The notes: generated by a model not told the origin, from the letters alone. Counted from the first letter of the stretch, positions 1-9,941 are shown. The stretch is DNA of 64,000 nucleotides from Vibrio maritimus (GCA_003263775.1 JYJJ01000001.1:1-64000); one strand, 5' to 3'. Numbers and translations are program-made.

Positions 1-6
1 TTAGAG

Positions 7-34
7 AACCCGATGCGAAAGCGTCGGGTTTTTT
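7..34 (+). terminator. Intrinsic terminator of a gene upstream of the window
   Basis: A 10-bp stem (AACCCGATGC with GCGTCGGGTT, one G-T wobble) with a GAAA loop is followed by a T-rich run. The transcript it ends starts left of the window. Confidence 0.8.
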
Positions 35-118
35 ATTATCTAGAGTTTGGTTGCTTCCTTTTCAAGGAAGTCGAGTCCCGGTTGGATGCAACCCCAGCCA
101 CTCCGCCAGCTATTAAAG

Positions 119-145
119 AAGCCTCGTCGAAAGACGAGGCTTTTT
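119..145 (+). terminator. Intrinsic terminator hairpin
   Basis: GCCTCGTC and GACGAGGC form an 8-bp stem around a GAAA tetraloop, followed by five T. It lies about 85 bases after the first terminator with no gene between, so it is a second, backup terminator or ends a small unidentified transcript. Confidence 0.75.
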
Positions 146-162
146 GCTATTTGCGATATACT

Positions 163-189
163 CAGCCTCAGCCTCAGCCTCAGCCTCAG
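163..189. repeat. Hexanucleotide tandem repeat (CAGCCT)4.5
   Basis: Four and a half perfect copies of CAGCCT stand in non-coding DNA after a terminator. Such arrays can change length by slippage. There is no gene close enough to suggest phase variation. Confidence 0.85.
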
Positions 190-512
190 ACTAGGCTCGA
201 CTTTTGCCAACTATTTAACTCGCCTTCATATGGCTTTGAAATATTAGCTAGGTGAGAGGATAGCTCTTACTCTTCCTTCATGTCTTACCAAAACCACACC
301 TCCAGGTTGTTGTAAGATTCAGCTCTTCGATGCTTTACTCTACAGGCTTCGGCACCGACCATTTGATTCAGATCTTTAATAAGAAACTTAATTTATTTCG
401 CAAATTTAATCGCCATCATAGTTTCCGATATCGCCGCTTTTAATGGTAACGCTGTCATGTATTCTTCATTACAATGCAACATTTCGTACGTTATCAGTAT
501 CTGAGCAGAAAA

Positions 513-2135
513 ATGAAGTTAAAAAATCAGACATATTTATTATCTCTAATTATCCTTGTTGCCGTCGTCGCTGTAGCAATGTCGGGCCTTTGGTCACTTC
601 GTGTCGCTAGTAACAGTGACAATAAATCTCGAGTCACGGAGATTTTTACAAGTACTTATTCAACGATTGCTGAACTAGAGAAGCTAGCAATAGAGGGGGC
701 GCTCTCCGAATCAGAAGCTAAGGCAATTGCAACCCGCATACTCAGGAACAATGTCTATAAAGACAATGAGTATGTCTATGTCGCCGATGAGCAGATGATG
801 TTTATTGCTGCACCATTGGATCCTCAACTACATGGTACAAGCTTCCACGATTTCAAAGATAGTAACGGTCGTAGTGTCGCTGATATCATTTTGAATAAGC
901 TGGGCAATACGACTGGCTCTCTCATTGAGTATCACTGGTCTCAAGCGCTCCCAGATGGCTCAGTAGAGGACAAGTTGTCTATTGCTGAGCGTACGCCTCA
1001 TTGGAACTGGGTCGTAGGTACGGGTATTGGCTTCAACGAAGTTAACGAACGCTTCTGGTCAACCGCCAAATGGCAGTTGTCATTTTGTTTAGTCATTATT
1101 GTTGCCATCGTAGGCCTTTTGCTAACTTCTCTAAATAGAATGACTTCTATCCTAGGCGGAGAGCCTTCTGATGTTCTTAAAGCAGTACGCGACGTTGCTG
1201 ATGGCAAGCTAAAGACAAACTTTGAGCACAAAGCAATTGAAGGCAGTATTTATCATTCAGTACAGACAATGAACCTCTCACTTGCTTCATTGCTATCTAG
1301 CATCGAGAAGGTAACCGCTTCTATTACGTCACAGCTCTCGGACGCTGATTCTCGCTCTTCGGTTATCGCGTCGCTAACATCTACTCAGCAGCAAAGTACA
1401 GAGATGATAGCTACGGCTATGACCGAAATGGCGTCCTCTGCCTCTCATGTTGCTCAATCGGCCACTGATGCGGCGCAGAGTACGGATGAAGCAGATAAAC
1501 AGAGTCAACAAGTGAGTCAGCTTATTCTCGCAACAGTATCGAACATTGAAGGCTTAGCCACACAGTTAGAGGGCGCTAGCACCGCGGTATCTGAACTCGA
1601 CAGCGATGTTAACAATATCGCGCGCGTTCTCGATGTTATTGGTGATATTGCAGAGCAGACCAACCTTCTCGCATTGAATGCAGCCATTGAAGCGGCACGT
1701 GCAGGCGAACAAGGAAGAGGCTTTGCAGTCGTTGCTGATGAAGTGCGCAACCTAGCAGGTCGCACTCAACAGAGTACCAAAGAGATTCAAGAGATGATCG
1801 GTAACTTACAATCTGGCTCTCAAAACGCGATTCAAAGTATTCTACTTTGTGCTGAAACGAGCCAGGCAACGGTTTCTGAGTCTCAAACAGCCTCTCGGGC
1901 ACTTCAAGAAGTCGTCGTGAGCCTTGAAGCCATTACCGAGAAAAGCCAACAGATCGCGACAGCGGCCGCTGAGCAAACAGAAGTGAGTGATGATATCTCA
2001 CAACGCATCAATATGATTGAGCACAGTGGTAGCGAATTAAGAGGTGTTGTCGACGAAACTAAGCGAGCAACCCAAACATTAAACCAGCTTTCTGAAGATC
2101 TAAGTTCCAAAGTCGCTCGTTTTGAAGTGGCTTAA
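513..2135 (+). CDS. Methyl-accepting chemotaxis protein with a periplasmic Cache sensor
   Basis: This is a membrane chemoreceptor that signals to CheA/CheW. The N-terminus has a membrane helix (about residues 7-28). A periplasmic single-Cache-type domain follows, containing YVYVADE and [10 protein letters not shown] second membrane helix lies at about 187-206, then a cytoplasmic coiled coil. The conserved signalling hairpin tip ([18 protein letters not shown], then [15 protein letters not shown]) starts near residue 380. I prefer the ATG at 513, with a weak purine-rich site upstream. An in-frame ATG at 474 has no ribosome-binding site and would put 13 extra residues before the first membrane helix. 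No C-terminal CheR-docking pentapeptide is visible. The ligand cannot be told from sequence. Confidence 0.9.
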   Translation: MKLKNQTYLLSLIILVAVVAVAMSGLWSLRVASNSDNKSRVTEIFTSTYSTIAELEKLAIEGALSESEAKAIATRILRNNVYKDNEYVYVADEQMMFIAAPLDPQLHGTSFHDFKDSNGRSVADIILNKLGNTTGSLIEYHWSQALPDGSVEDKLSIAERTPHWNWVVGTGIGFNEVNERFWSTAKWQLSFCLVIIVAIVGLLLTSLNRMTSILGGEPSDVLKAVRDVADGKLKTNFEHKAIEGSIYHSVQTMNLSLASLLSSIEKVTASITSQLSDADSRSSVIASLTSTQQQSTEMIATAMTEMASSASHVAQSATDAAQSTDEADKQSQQVSQLILATVSNIEGLATQLEGASTAVSELDSDVNNIARVLDVIGDIAEQTNLLALNAAIEAARAGEQGRGFAVVADEVRNLAGRTQQSTKEIQEMIGNLQSGSQNAIQSILLCAETSQATVSESQTASRALQEVVVSLEAITEKSQQIATAAAEQTEVSDDISQRINMIEHSGSELRGVVDETKRATQTLNQLSEDLSSKVARFEVA

Positions 2136-2327
2136 CATAAAATAAGGTTGGCTGTAGGCGTTAAAATTGATACTTTTTTGGTGCTTGGGAACTGTCTCAA
2201 GTCCAGTAATAACGTGGTCTACAATTGTCTGATCCACTGCTAGGGCTTGTTTTTGAGCACCAAACGAATAAAAATAGAACGCTAAGTATATAAAAGCAAC
2301 AAACGATATTTTTTTTGCAATTTAGTG

Positions 2328-2356
2328 TTGACCTAAAGGCCGAAAAACCGTTTAAT
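2328..2356 (+). promoter_or_regulatory. Promoter of tRNA array 1
   Basis: TTGACC (2328-2333) and TTTAAT (2351-2356) are separated by exactly 17 bases. The -10 box ends 10 bases before the first tRNA. An almost identical arrangement precedes the second tRNA array at 16356, which supports the call. Confidence 0.75.
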
Positions 2357-2366
2357 ACACCTCGTC

Positions 2367-2442
2367 GCCCGGATAGCTCAGTCGGTAGAGCAGAGGATTG
2401 AAAATCCTCGTGTCGGTGGTTCGATTCCGCCTCCGGGCACCA
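2367..2442 (+). tRNA. tRNA-Phe (GAA)
   Basis: The 76 bases include an encoded CCA. Acceptor strands GCCCGGA/TCCGGGC pair and the anticodon loop reads TTGAAAA, giving anticodon GAA. It is identical to the tRNA at 16396-16471. Confidence 0.97.
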
Positions 2443-2499
2443 CAATTTAGATTGTTGGTGCTAAGACAATTAGTACGAGCAATAATAAAATAAAGTGTC

Positions 2500-2575
<76 letters not shown>

Positions 2576-2594
2576 TTTATTTACGTAAAGTAAT

Positions 2595-2670
2595 TCCCCC
2601 TTAGTTCAGTTGGTAGAACGGCGGACTGTTAATCCGTATGTCGCAGGTTCGAGTCCCGCAGGGGGAGCCA
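2595..2670 (+). tRNA. tRNA-Asn (GTT)
   Basis: The 76 bases include an encoded CCA. Acceptor strands TCCCCCT/AGGGGGA pair and the anticodon loop CTGTTAA gives GTT. Identical copies lie at 2798 and 16739. Confidence 0.96.
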
Positions 2671-2702
2671 CTTTTAAAAGTAAGCGAAAGCTTGCTTTAA
2701 GT

Positions 2703-2778
<76 letters not shown>

Positions 2779-2797
2779 CTTTATTGCGAAAAGCAAT

Positions 2798-2873
2798 TCC
2801 CCCTTAGTTCAGTTGGTAGAACGGCGGACTGTTAATCCGTATGTCGCAGGTTCGAGTCCCGCAGGGGGAGCCA
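2798..2873 (+). tRNA. tRNA-Asn (GTT), second copy
   Basis: Identical to the tRNA-Asn at 2595-2670. It is the last tRNA of the array and is followed within about 12 bases by a terminator hairpin. Confidence 0.96.
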
Positions 2874-2884
2874 CTTTAAAAAAA

Positions 2885-2910
2885 GCCGCATCGAAAGATG
2901 CGGCTTTTTT
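2885..2910 (+). terminator. Terminator of tRNA array 1
   Basis: GCCGCATC and GATGCGGC form a stem around GAAA, followed by six T. The terminator of the second array is the same hairpin with one compensatory base-pair change. Confidence 0.9.
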
Positions 2911-2953
2911 GCATTTGATGCTCCCAAGCTTTGTAAGCTTGATGTCCCCAAAC

Positions 2954-4063
2954 TCAACTCATATCTATCTTAATACTACTCAATCTACTCTGTTGTTTAG
3001 AGTCGGTCTCTTGAAGCTTTAGCATCAGTCTTAAGTCGTTTGGTGAGTCTGCACTGTGCAGAGCATCGCTTTGATTGATTTTATTCGCCAGAACAAGGTC
3101 ATATAGGGCTTGGTCGAAGGTTTGCATTCCGACTTCTTTGCTTTTACTCATCGCTGTTTTGATTTCGTGGAGATCGCCTTTGCGTATCAGCTCAGCAACT
3201 CTGGGGCTATTAAGAAGTACTTCAAATACCCCATGTCGACCTCGTCCGTTTTTATCCCTTATCAACTGCTGTGCGACGATCCCTCTTAAGTTGGTTGAAA
3301 GATCAAACAGAAACTGCTCTTTGCGCTCCTTGGGTACGAGATGAAGTACTCTTTCTAATGCTTGGTTGGCGTTATTGGCATGCAGAGTCGCCATACATAG
3401 GTGGCCTGTTTCGGCGAAAGCCATCGCATATTCCATGGTTGCACGAGTGCGAATTTCACCAATAAGGATCATGTCGGGAGCTTGTCTGAGTGAATTTTTT
3501 AGAGCGACGTCGTAGCTTTCAGTATCTAACCCCACCTCTCTTTGGGTCACAATGCATTTCTGATGTTCATGCACAAATTCAATCGGATCTTCCACGGTTA
3601 GGATGTGCCCACTTCGATTCCGGTTACGATACCCCGTCATCGCAGCCATCGTGGTTGATTTCCCAGATCCAGTTGCACCAACCACAAGTACTAGCCCACG
3701 TTTGGCGATCGCTAAGTCTTGCAGCACATCCGGAAGTGCTAGTTCTTCAAAGCTAGGTATTTGGGTTTCGATGCGACGTATTACCGCACCAGGGAGCTCT
3801 CGCTGAAAAAAGGCACTGACGCGAAAGCGGCCTATCGCTTTTACGATTGCGAAGTTTGCCTCTTTAGTCGCGAGATAATCTTGTTGAAGGTTAGTATCCA
3901 TAACAGCGTTTAATAGCTTGAGAATTGCTTGCTCGGTGAGTGTTTCTCCCCTGGACTTTAGCTCGCCATCGACTCGATACAGAACAGGTGCTCCCACCGT
4001 TAGGTAGAGATCCGAAGCTTTCAGCTCTAGCATGTGATTTAGAACGTCATCAATGATTGGCAT
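2954..4063 (-). CDS. pilU: Type IV pilus retraction ATPase accessory PilU
   Basis: PilU is a PilT-like hexameric ATPase at the inner-membrane base of type IV pili. It helps PilT pull pili back under load. At 369 residues it has family length. A Walker A motif (GATGSGKST) sits at about residues 129-137, the Walker B region reads DMILIGEIR, and the arginine/His-box region reads ETGHLCMATLHA. It lies 9 bases downstream of pilT on the same strand, so the two are almost certainly cotranscribed. The conserved pairing with pilT separates it from other GspE-type ATPases. Confidence 0.95.
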   Translation of the reverse strand: MPIIDDVLNHMLELKASDLYLTVGAPVLYRVDGELKSRGETLTEQAILKLLNAVMDTNLQQDYLATKEANFAIVKAIGRFRVSAFFQRELPGAVIRRIETQIPSFEELALPDVLQDLAIAKRGLVLVVGATGSGKSTTMAAMTGYRNRNRSGHILTVEDPIEFVHEHQKCIVTQREVGLDTESYDVALKNSLRQAPDMILIGEIRTRATMEYAMAFAETGHLCMATLHANNANQALERVLHLVPKERKEQFLFDLSTNLRGIVAQQLIRDKNGRGRHGVFEVLLNSPRVAELIRKGDLHEIKTAMSKSKEVGMQTFDQALYDLVLANKINQSDALHSADSPNDLRLMLKLQETDSKQQSRLSSIKIDMS

Positions 4064-4072
4064 AGTGCTTCC

Positions 4073-5112
4073 TTACTGGAACAGAGTGTCATTTTGAACC
4101 ACTTTTTTACTGACCTCTTCAATATCGATTAGGCCCTGAGAAAGAAGCTGCCTTGCGTGCTGTTCCATAGTTTGCATTCCATTCGCAGCGCCCGTTTGGA
4201 TAACCGAAAACATTTGAGCTACCTTGTCTTCTCTGATGAGGTTACGTATCGCTGGGGTACCAACCATGATTTCATGACATGCAACTCGGCCACCCCCTAG
4301 TCGCTTAAGGAGTGTTTGTGCAATGACGGCGCGCAATGACTCAGAGAGCATAGAGCGAACCATGTCTTTATCTTGGCCAGAAAATACATCAACAATCCTA
4401 TCTACAGACTTCGCCGCAGAGTTAGTGTGCATAGTGGCAAAGACTAAATGCCCAGTTTCAGCAGCTGTCAACGCAAGGCTAATGGTTTCTTGGTCGCGAA
4501 GCTCGCCGACAAGGATAATATCTGGGTCTTCCCTAAGTGCTGAGCGAAGCGCGGATTTAAAACTATGAGTATCCCGGTGTACTTCACGTTGATTAACCAG
4601 GCATTTCTTATTGCAGTGAATAAATTCAATTGGATCTTCAATGGTCAAGATGTGTTTGTTTTGATGTTCATTGATGTGATTGACCATGGCAGCGAGCGTG
4701 GTGGATTTACCAGAGCCGGTTGGTCCTGTTACCAGTACTAGCCCATTCTCTAGGTTGCAAGCTCGGCGAACTGACTCGGTGCACCAATGCTGTCGAGTGT
4801 CGGTATCTCGGTGGGGATGGTTCGAAACACGGCTGAGCAGCCGCGTGATTGATTAAACGCATTGGCGCGAAAACGGCCGATATTGGGAAGTTCAAACGAA
4901 AAGTCGACTTCTAAATTCTCTTGGTATTCGTTGCGCTGCTTGTCATTCATGATGTCAAAGATGAGTTTATGTACTTCTGAATGCTCTAATGCCGGGATAC
5001 CCAGTTTTCTCACTTCTCCATCGATGCGCACCATAGGGGAAACCCCAGCAGAAAGGTGTAGATCTGATGCATTATGCTTTACACTGAAGTCTAGTAACTC
5101 GGTGATATCCAT
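4073..5112 (-). CDS. pilT: Type IV pilus retraction ATPase PilT (one-base break in this sequence)
   Basis: PilT is the motor that depolymerises type IV pili, driving twitching and, in vibrios, DNA uptake. The N-terminal part (MDITELLDF...) is open to about 4750, and the C-terminal part continues in another frame to 4073. The Walker A motif (GPTGSGKSTT) falls in the joint. Adding one base near 4757-4761 joins them into about 346 residues, the normal family length. Walker B (DIILVGELRD) and the retraction signature AIRNLIREDK are intact. The start has an AAGGA site 7 bases upstream. Only 25 bases separate it from the divergent yggS start. I read the break as a sequence error. Confidence 0.93.
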
Positions 5113-5137
5113 TCATTTTCCTTTTGACTTTAAATCT

Positions 5138-5848
5138 ATGACTAGCATTCAGAACAATATACAACTTATTAACTCGCAAATTGCAGCAACAGAGCAAAAG
5201 TGCGGGAGAGTGCAAGGTGAGGTGCAACTGCTCGCGGTAAGCAAAACCAAGCCTGTGGAAGCGATTCTAGAAGCCTGTGATGCCGGGCATCGTATGTTTG
5301 GTGAAAACTACGTGCAAGAAGGCATTGCAAAGGTAGCGCTGTTTAGAGAGCAACATGCAGGCCTAGATATCGAGTGGCACTTTATTGGTCCTATTCAATC
5401 GAATAAGACTCGACCAGTGGCTGAGCATTTTGATTGGGTGCACACCATCAATAGAGATAAAATTGCGCAGCGTCTAAACGATCAAAGACCGGCAGATATG
5501 CCTCCGCTTCAGGTACTGATTCAGGTAAATACCAGTGGTGAAGCCAGTAAGTCTGGTGTTGATGATGAGCAGGTGTTTGAGCTCGCCCAGTTGATATCCG
5601 AACTTCCCAACCTCACGTTAAGAGGAGTGATGTCTATTCCCGAAAACGTCAGTGACTATCAATCTCAGCTTGTAGCCTTCAACGCTCTAGCAAAAGTGAA
5701 AGATGCACTGGCAGAGCGCTATCCGCAGGTTGATACGTTATCGATGGGAATGAGCGGAGATATGCAAGCGGCGATTGAAGCGGGCAGTACCATTGTGCGT
5801 ATCGGCACTGCAATATTCGGCGCAAGAGATTACAGTAACAAAGCTTAG
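5138..5848 (+). CDS. yggS: Pyridoxal phosphate homeostasis protein YggS
   Basis: A PLP-binding protein of the YggS/PROSC family, 236 residues. It buffers pyridoxal 5'-phosphate and has no known catalytic activity. LLAVSKTKP near the N-terminus contains the PLP lysine. FGENYVQEG, WHFIGPIQSNK and the C-terminal MGMSGDM and VRIGTAIFG motifs are all present. The ATG at 5138 matches where homologues begin, although its ribosome-binding site is weak. It heads the run yggS-proC-yggT-yggU, a conserved gammaproteobacterial order, with proC 38 bases downstream. Confidence 0.95.
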   Translation: MTSIQNNIQLINSQIAATEQKCGRVQGEVQLLAVSKTKPVEAILEACDAGHRMFGENYVQEGIAKVALFREQHAGLDIEWHFIGPIQSNKTRPVAEHFDWVHTINRDKIAQRLNDQRPADMPPLQVLIQVNTSGEASKSGVDDEQVFELAQLISELPNLTLRGVMSIPENVSDYQSQLVAFNALAKVKDALAERYPQVDTLSMGMSGDMQAAIEAGSTIVRIGTAIFGARDYSNKA

Positions 5849-5886
5849 GCAGCACCTCGCTTAGCTTTCATTTTAGGATTAGTTTC

Positions 5887-6704
5887 ATGGAACAAAGAAA
5901 AGTCGCCTTTATCGGAGCGGGCAACATGACGCGCTCGATAGTTGCAGGTCTGGTCGCTAGTGGATATGAACCAAGTCAAATCATTGCCACCAACCGCAGT
6001 GAAGAGAAGCTCACGGCTTTGCAACAAGACTATGGCGTGCAGGTAACGACTGACAATGTTGCCGCAGCGCAGCAAGCTGATGTTGTCGTCATGGCGGTAA
6101 AACCGCAATTAATGGAAGAGGTAGCAAAGCCACTTCAAGTCATCGATTTTAGCAATAAGTTGGTTATCTCGATTGCTGCGGGGATTAACGTTGCGAGAAT
6201 GCAGCAGATGTTCGCGTGTGAGTTAAACCTTATTCGCGTGATGCCAAACACACCATCACTGTAGGTGAGGGTATGAGTGGCCTGTTTGCTTCCAATGTCA
6301 CTCCTGAGGCCGATAAACAGTTTGCGGGTGACCTAATGCAAGCGGTCGGTAAGGTATGCTGGGTAGAGCAAGAGTCAGGCATCAATGATGTGATTGCATC
6401 AGCTGGTAGTGCGCCTGCGTATTTCTTCTTGTTTATGGAAGCGATCCAGCAGCAAGCAATAGCCAGTGGCTTTGATGCAGATACTGCGCGCTTGTTGGTA
6501 CAGCAAACGGCATTAGGCGCTGCAACTATGGTGGCTGCTAACCCAGACACCGATCTTGCGACACTGCGTCAGCAAGTGACTTCAAAAGGTGGAACGACTG
6601 CCGAAGCGGTACGCACCTTTGAAGAAAGTGATATTCGTGGCATTGTAGCCAAAGCGATGCAGGCGGCAGTGGCGCGTGCAGAAGAAATGGAAAAACTGTT
6701 CTAA
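5887..6704 (+). CDS. proC: Pyrroline-5-carboxylate reductase ProC (one-base break)
   Basis: ProC reduces pyrroline-5-carboxylate to proline with NAD(P)H, the last step of proline synthesis in the cytoplasm. The Rossmann motif FIGAGNMTRSI is at the N-terminus. The C-terminal dimer and active-site part includes SAGSAPAYFF and TSKGGTTAEA. The frame stops after NTPSL at 6264 and resumes in another frame. Adding one G at 6261 restores NTPSLVGEGMSGL and gives 272 residues, the usual length. It sits between yggS and yggT, as in other gammaproteobacteria. I read the break as a sequence error. Confidence 0.93.
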
Positions 6705-6735
6705 TCCCACTAATGATTATTCGTAAGGGCTTTAT

Positions 6736-7293
6736 ATGAATTCAATGAGTTTTTTAGTTTCGACCGTGTTTGATCTTTACATCATGGTCGTTATTTTGCG
6801 TATTTGGCTGCAGGCTGCGCGAGCGGACTTTTACAACCCGTTCTCTCAGTTTATCGTCAAGGCAACGCAACCAGTGGTAGCGCCATTGCGTCGTGTTATC
6901 CCATCGATCGGCAGTCTTGATATGGCAACGCTGTTGTTTGCTTATATCCTAAGTGTCGGTAAATTTATTGCACTAGTGATGGTCTCTTCTGGTGGTGGTA
7001 TTAGCTTAGATGCGGGCTTCTTTATCTGGGGAGCGCTATCGCTACTTAAAGCAGCTGGTGGATTGCTATTCTGGGTGTTGCTACTTCGAGCAATTCTTAG
7101 CTGGGTCAGCCAAGGTCGCAGCCCAATTGAGTATGTATTCCATCAACTGACTGAGCCAATGCTTGCGCCAATTCGCCGTATTATCCCTGCTATGGGCGGC
7201 TTTGACCTGAGTGTATTAGTGCTGTTTATCGTGCTGCAGTTTGCCAACATGCTGATGGGCGATATTATCGGTCCAATCTGGTTCCGACTATAA
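6736..7293 (+). CDS. yggT: YggT family membrane protein
   Basis: An integral membrane protein of 185 residues with two copies of the YGGT repeat. Each has a hydrophobic helix followed by a conserved segment ([18 protein letters not shown] and [17 protein letters not shown]) and then a PI/PLRRVIP-type motif. The family has been linked to osmotic tolerance and, in its plastid and cyanobacterial relatives, to membrane organisation. The precise role is unknown. Its stop codon overlaps the yggU start by one base (TAATG), indicating translational coupling. Confidence 0.9.
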   Translation: MNSMSFLVSTVFDLYIMVVILRIWLQAARADFYNPFSQFIVKATQPVVAPLRRVIPSIGSLDMATLLFAYILSVGKFIALVMVSSGGGISLDAGFFIWGALSLLKAAGGLLFWVLLLRAILSWVSQGRSPIEYVFHQLTEPMLAPIRRIIPAMGGFDLSVLVLFIVLQFANMLMGDIIGPIWFRL

Positions 7294-7580
7294 TGTCAGC
7301 CGTTACTTTGGTGGGTGATGACCTGGTTTTACGTATTTACGTACAACCTAAGGCGAGCCGAGATAAGTTGGTAGGACAACATGGCGATGAGTTTAAAGTC
7401 GCTATAACTGCCCCTCCCATCGATGGCAAAGCCAATGCCCACCTAAGTAAATACTTGGCCAAGCAATGTAAAGTAGCGAAAAGCCAAGTATTGATAGAGA
7501 AGGGCGAACTCGGTCGCCATAAACAAGTCAGGATAATTGCGCCCACGCAAATACCTCAGGAATTCCAAGCCCTCTTATGA
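7293..7580 (+). CDS. yggU: DUF167 family protein YggU
   Basis: A small protein of 95 residues in the DUF167/UPF0235 family. Signature segments are [12 protein letters not shown] and [12 protein letters not shown]. No biochemical function is established. It overlaps yggT by one base. Its stop codon lies inside a terminator hairpin (7568-7589), so the transcript may be partly ended here before the downstream DUF4426 gene. Confidence 0.92.
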   Translation: MSAVTLVGDDLVLRIYVQPKASRDKLVGQHGDEFKVAITAPPIDGKANAHLSKYLAKQCKVAKSQVLIEKGELGRHKQVRIIAPTQIPQEFQALL

Positions 7581-7589
7581 GGGCTTTTT
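7568..7589 (+). terminator. Terminator-like hairpin overlapping the yggU stop codon
   Basis: AGCCCTC and GAGGGCT pair around TTAT and are followed by four or five T. The yggU TGA stop is within the stem, so ribosomes finishing yggU would cover the hairpin. It could act as an internal attenuator within the yggS-hemW operon. Confidence 0.6.
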
Positions 7590-7604
7590 ACAAGGAGATA
7601 ACAG

Positions 7605-8036
7605 ATGAAAAAGTCGTTGTTATTCATCTTTGCTGTACTCATGAGCAGCGCTGCAGCCGCAGGCCAGTTTAAAACCATCAAAGATGCAGAAGTGCATTAT
7701 GTTGTATTTAACTCGACGTTTATGACGCCAAAGATTGCCCGCAGTTACGGCTTAAAACGTAACGAGCATATCGCTACCGTTAATGTGAGTGTGCTTGATC
7801 GGGCTAGCGCGGGTAAACCTGCGATGGAAGTAGGCATCAAAGGGGTTGCTAAGAACCTTATCGGTCAAATGAAAACTCTAGAGTTTAAGCAAATCAAAGA
7901 GGGAGATGCGGTATACTACCTCGCTCAATTTCCGATCGTGAACGAAGAAATGTATCAGTTTACGATTGATATCGACGCCGGAAATAAAGGCCGTGGCCCG
8001 GTTTCCTTTAGTCAAAAGCTTTATGTTGAACCTTAA
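7605..8036 (+). CDS. DUF4426 family periplasmic protein
   Basis: A secreted protein of 143 residues. The first 19 or so residues form a signal peptide (MKKSLLFIFAVLMSSAAAA) with a likely signal peptidase I site, so it should be periplasmic. The mature part is a beta-rich domain of the DUF4426 type, including GLKRNEHIATVNVSV and FSQKLYVEP. No function is known. It has a strong AGGAG site and sits between yggU and rdgB, an arrangement often seen in vibrios. Confidence 0.85.
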   Translation: MKKSLLFIFAVLMSSAAAAGQFKTIKDAEVHYVVFNSTFMTPKIARSYGLKRNEHIATVNVSVLDRASAGKPAMEVGIKGVAKNLIGQMKTLEFKQIKEGDAVYYLAQFPIVNEEMYQFTIDIDAGNKGRGPVSFSQKLYVEP

Positions 8037-8051
8037 CCCCGAGATACTCTC

Positions 8052-8654
8052 ATGAACAAAAAAATCGTCCTAGCAACCGGTAACCAAGGGAAAGTTAAAG
8101 AGATGGCAGACCTGCTGTCAGACTTTGGTTTTGAGGTTCACGCTCAAAGTGAGTTCAACGTTTCTGAAGTCGCTGAGACCGGAACGACGTTTATTGAAAA
8201 CGCCATCATCAAAGCCAGACATGCGGCAAAAGAAACAGGTTTTGCCGCGATTGCTGATGACTCTGGTCTAGAGATTGATTATCTGAAAGGTGCGCCTGGC
8301 ATCTATTCTGCTCGCTACTACGGTGAAGGTGCAACGGATAAACTGAACCTAGAGAAAGTGCTTGCCGAAATGCAAGGTGTACCAGAAGAGCAAAGAACGG
8401 CGCGTTTTCACTGCGTACTGGTATTGATGCGTCATGAGAACGACCCAACGCCACTGGTTTGTCATGGTAAGTGGGAAGGCCGAATCTTAACGGAAGCGTC
8501 GGGTGAAAATGGCTTCGGCTACGACCCTATTTTCTTTGTTCCTGAGGAAGGCTGCGCTTCTGCCGAGCTTGAGCCTGTGCGTAAAAAGCAGCTTTCTCAC
8601 CGTGGTAAAGCGCTCAACGAGCTTTTCGCGACGATCAAGACTCAAGGTCTGTAA
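8052..8654 (+). CDS. rdgB: XTP/dITP pyrophosphatase RdgB
   Basis: RdgB removes deaminated purine triphosphates (dITP, XTP) from the nucleotide pool by cleaving them to monophosphate and pyrophosphate. The Ham1 motifs are complete: [11 protein letters not shown] (substrate and phosphate binding), ADDSGLEID (metal and catalysis), [11 protein letters not shown] and the SHRGKAL tail. Length is 200 residues, as usual. It lies 15 bases after the DUF4426 gene and 3 bases before hemW, so these are cotranscribed. Confidence 0.96.
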   Translation: MNKKIVLATGNQGKVKEMADLLSDFGFEVHAQSEFNVSEVAETGTTFIENAIIKARHAAKETGFAAIADDSGLEIDYLKGAPGIYSARYYGEGATDKLNLEKVLAEMQGVPEEQRTARFHCVLVLMRHENDPTPLVCHGKWEGRILTEASGENGFGYDPIFFVPEEGCASAELEPVRKKQLSHRGKALNELFATIKTQGL

Positions 8655-8657
8655 ACG

Positions 8658-9826
8658 ATGTCGACGTTATCTGCCATCACTCCACCGCCTCTAAGCTTGT
8701 ACATTCATATCCCATGGTGTGTGCAAAAATGCCCTTACTGTGACTTTAACTCTCACGCGCAAAAGGGAGAGATACCTCAGCAGGCTTACATCACGGCACT
8801 TCTTGAAGATTTGGATGCTGATATCGCTCGTTATCAACTTACTGACGATGAGCGTCCATTACACTCGATCTTCATTGGTGGTGGTACGCCAAGCTTAATT
8901 GCTCCTGAGCTTATTGAGGAACTACTGGATGGTGTAAGGCAGCGAATCCCATTTCGTGATGATATTGAAATCACCATGGAAGCCAATCCAGGTACTATCG
9001 AAGCGGCAAGGTTCAAACGCTATCAAACTGGCGGTGTGACTCGTATTTCAATCGGTGTTCAGAGCTTCCAGCAACAAAAGCTTGAACGGTTGGGGCGCAT
9101 TCATGGAGAGAGTGAAGCCATTAATGCAGCAAGCTGGCTCATACTATAGGTCTGAACAGCTTTAACTTAGATCTGATGCACGGTCTTCCAGAGCAGTCGG
9201 TGACGGATGCCCTCAGTGACCTGCAGCAAGCCATTGATCTTGCGCCACCGCATCTCTCTTGGTATCAGCTAACCATTGAACCGAACACCTTGTTCTATTC
9301 AAAACCGCCGACCTTGCCAGACGATGACGATCTTTGGGATATCTACGAGCAAGGCCACAAAATGCTTGAAGAGGCTGGTTATCAGCAGTATGAAGTCTCC
9401 GGCTACAGTAAACCAGGCTACCAGTGTCAGCATAACCTGAACTATTGGCGATTTGGTGACTATCTAGGGATTGGTTGTGGCGCTCACGGCAAGTTGAGTT
9501 TTTCAGATGGTCGTATTGTTCGCACCACTAAGGTGAAACACCCTAGAGGTTATCTCAATATGCTCAAGCCTTACTTGGACTCTGAGATGGAGGTCGAAGC
9601 CCAAGATAGACCGTTTGAGTTCTTCATTAACCGCTTGCGTCTTTTAGAAGCTTGCCCTAAAGCTGAGTTTACCGAGCGTACCGGATTAAGCATGAGTGTA
9701 ATTGAAGCTCCGATGATGCGCTGTATCGACAATGGTTACATTGATGACCTTGGAGATAGCTGGATAGTGACCGAAAAAGGTAAGCTGTTTCTCAACGACG
9801 TATTAGAGCAATTTGAATTGGAGTGA
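8658..9826 (+). CDS. hemW: Radical SAM protein HemW, heme chaperone (one-base break)
   Basis: HemW resembles coproporphyrinogen dehydrogenase but acts as a heme-binding chaperone with an iron-sulfur cluster. The N-terminus has IPWCVQKCPYCDF, the cysteine set that binds the 4Fe-4S cluster. FIGGGTPSL, EANPGT and RISIGVQSF follow. The frame breaks at about 9131. Adding one A in GCAAGCTGG gives AAKLAHTIGLNSFNLDL and joins the C-terminal part, which has MHGLPEQS and GIGCGAHGK. The result is 389 residues, the normal size. The rdgB-hemW neighbourhood supports HemW over the true HemN. I take the break to be a sequence error. Confidence 0.92.
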
Positions 9827-9941
9827 CGGTTTATCAATACCGTAACTTACTTCTATTGACGTTGCATTTTGGTTACAATTCGCGCCCAGGGAGATTTTTA
9901 CTGTAGGGATGCAGTAACTTGTTGAAATAACTGGGCGCTAT

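Larger units (their letters stand above)
35..512. other. Intergenic region without a recognisable gene
   Basis: No open frame here resembles a known protein. The stretch holds a second terminator hairpin near 121-145 and a CAGCCT hexamer repeat at 163-189. The remainder up to the chemoreceptor start is AT-rich and presumably contains that gene's promoter, but I could not pick convincing -35 and -10 boxes. Confidence 0.6.

Noticed and set aside
47..113. tRNA fragment before the second terminator, ending CCACTCCGCCA
   Set aside because: The sequence ends in CCA, but no T arm with a seven-base loop and no matching 5' acceptor strand can be drawn.
163..189. CRISPR array
   Set aside because: The repeats are 6 bases and contiguous, with no spacers.
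4862..5137. N-terminal extension of YggS of about 90 residues reaching back into pilT
   Set aside because: The extra part lies opposite pilT coding sequence and is absent in homologues. ATG 5138 gives the standard N-terminus.
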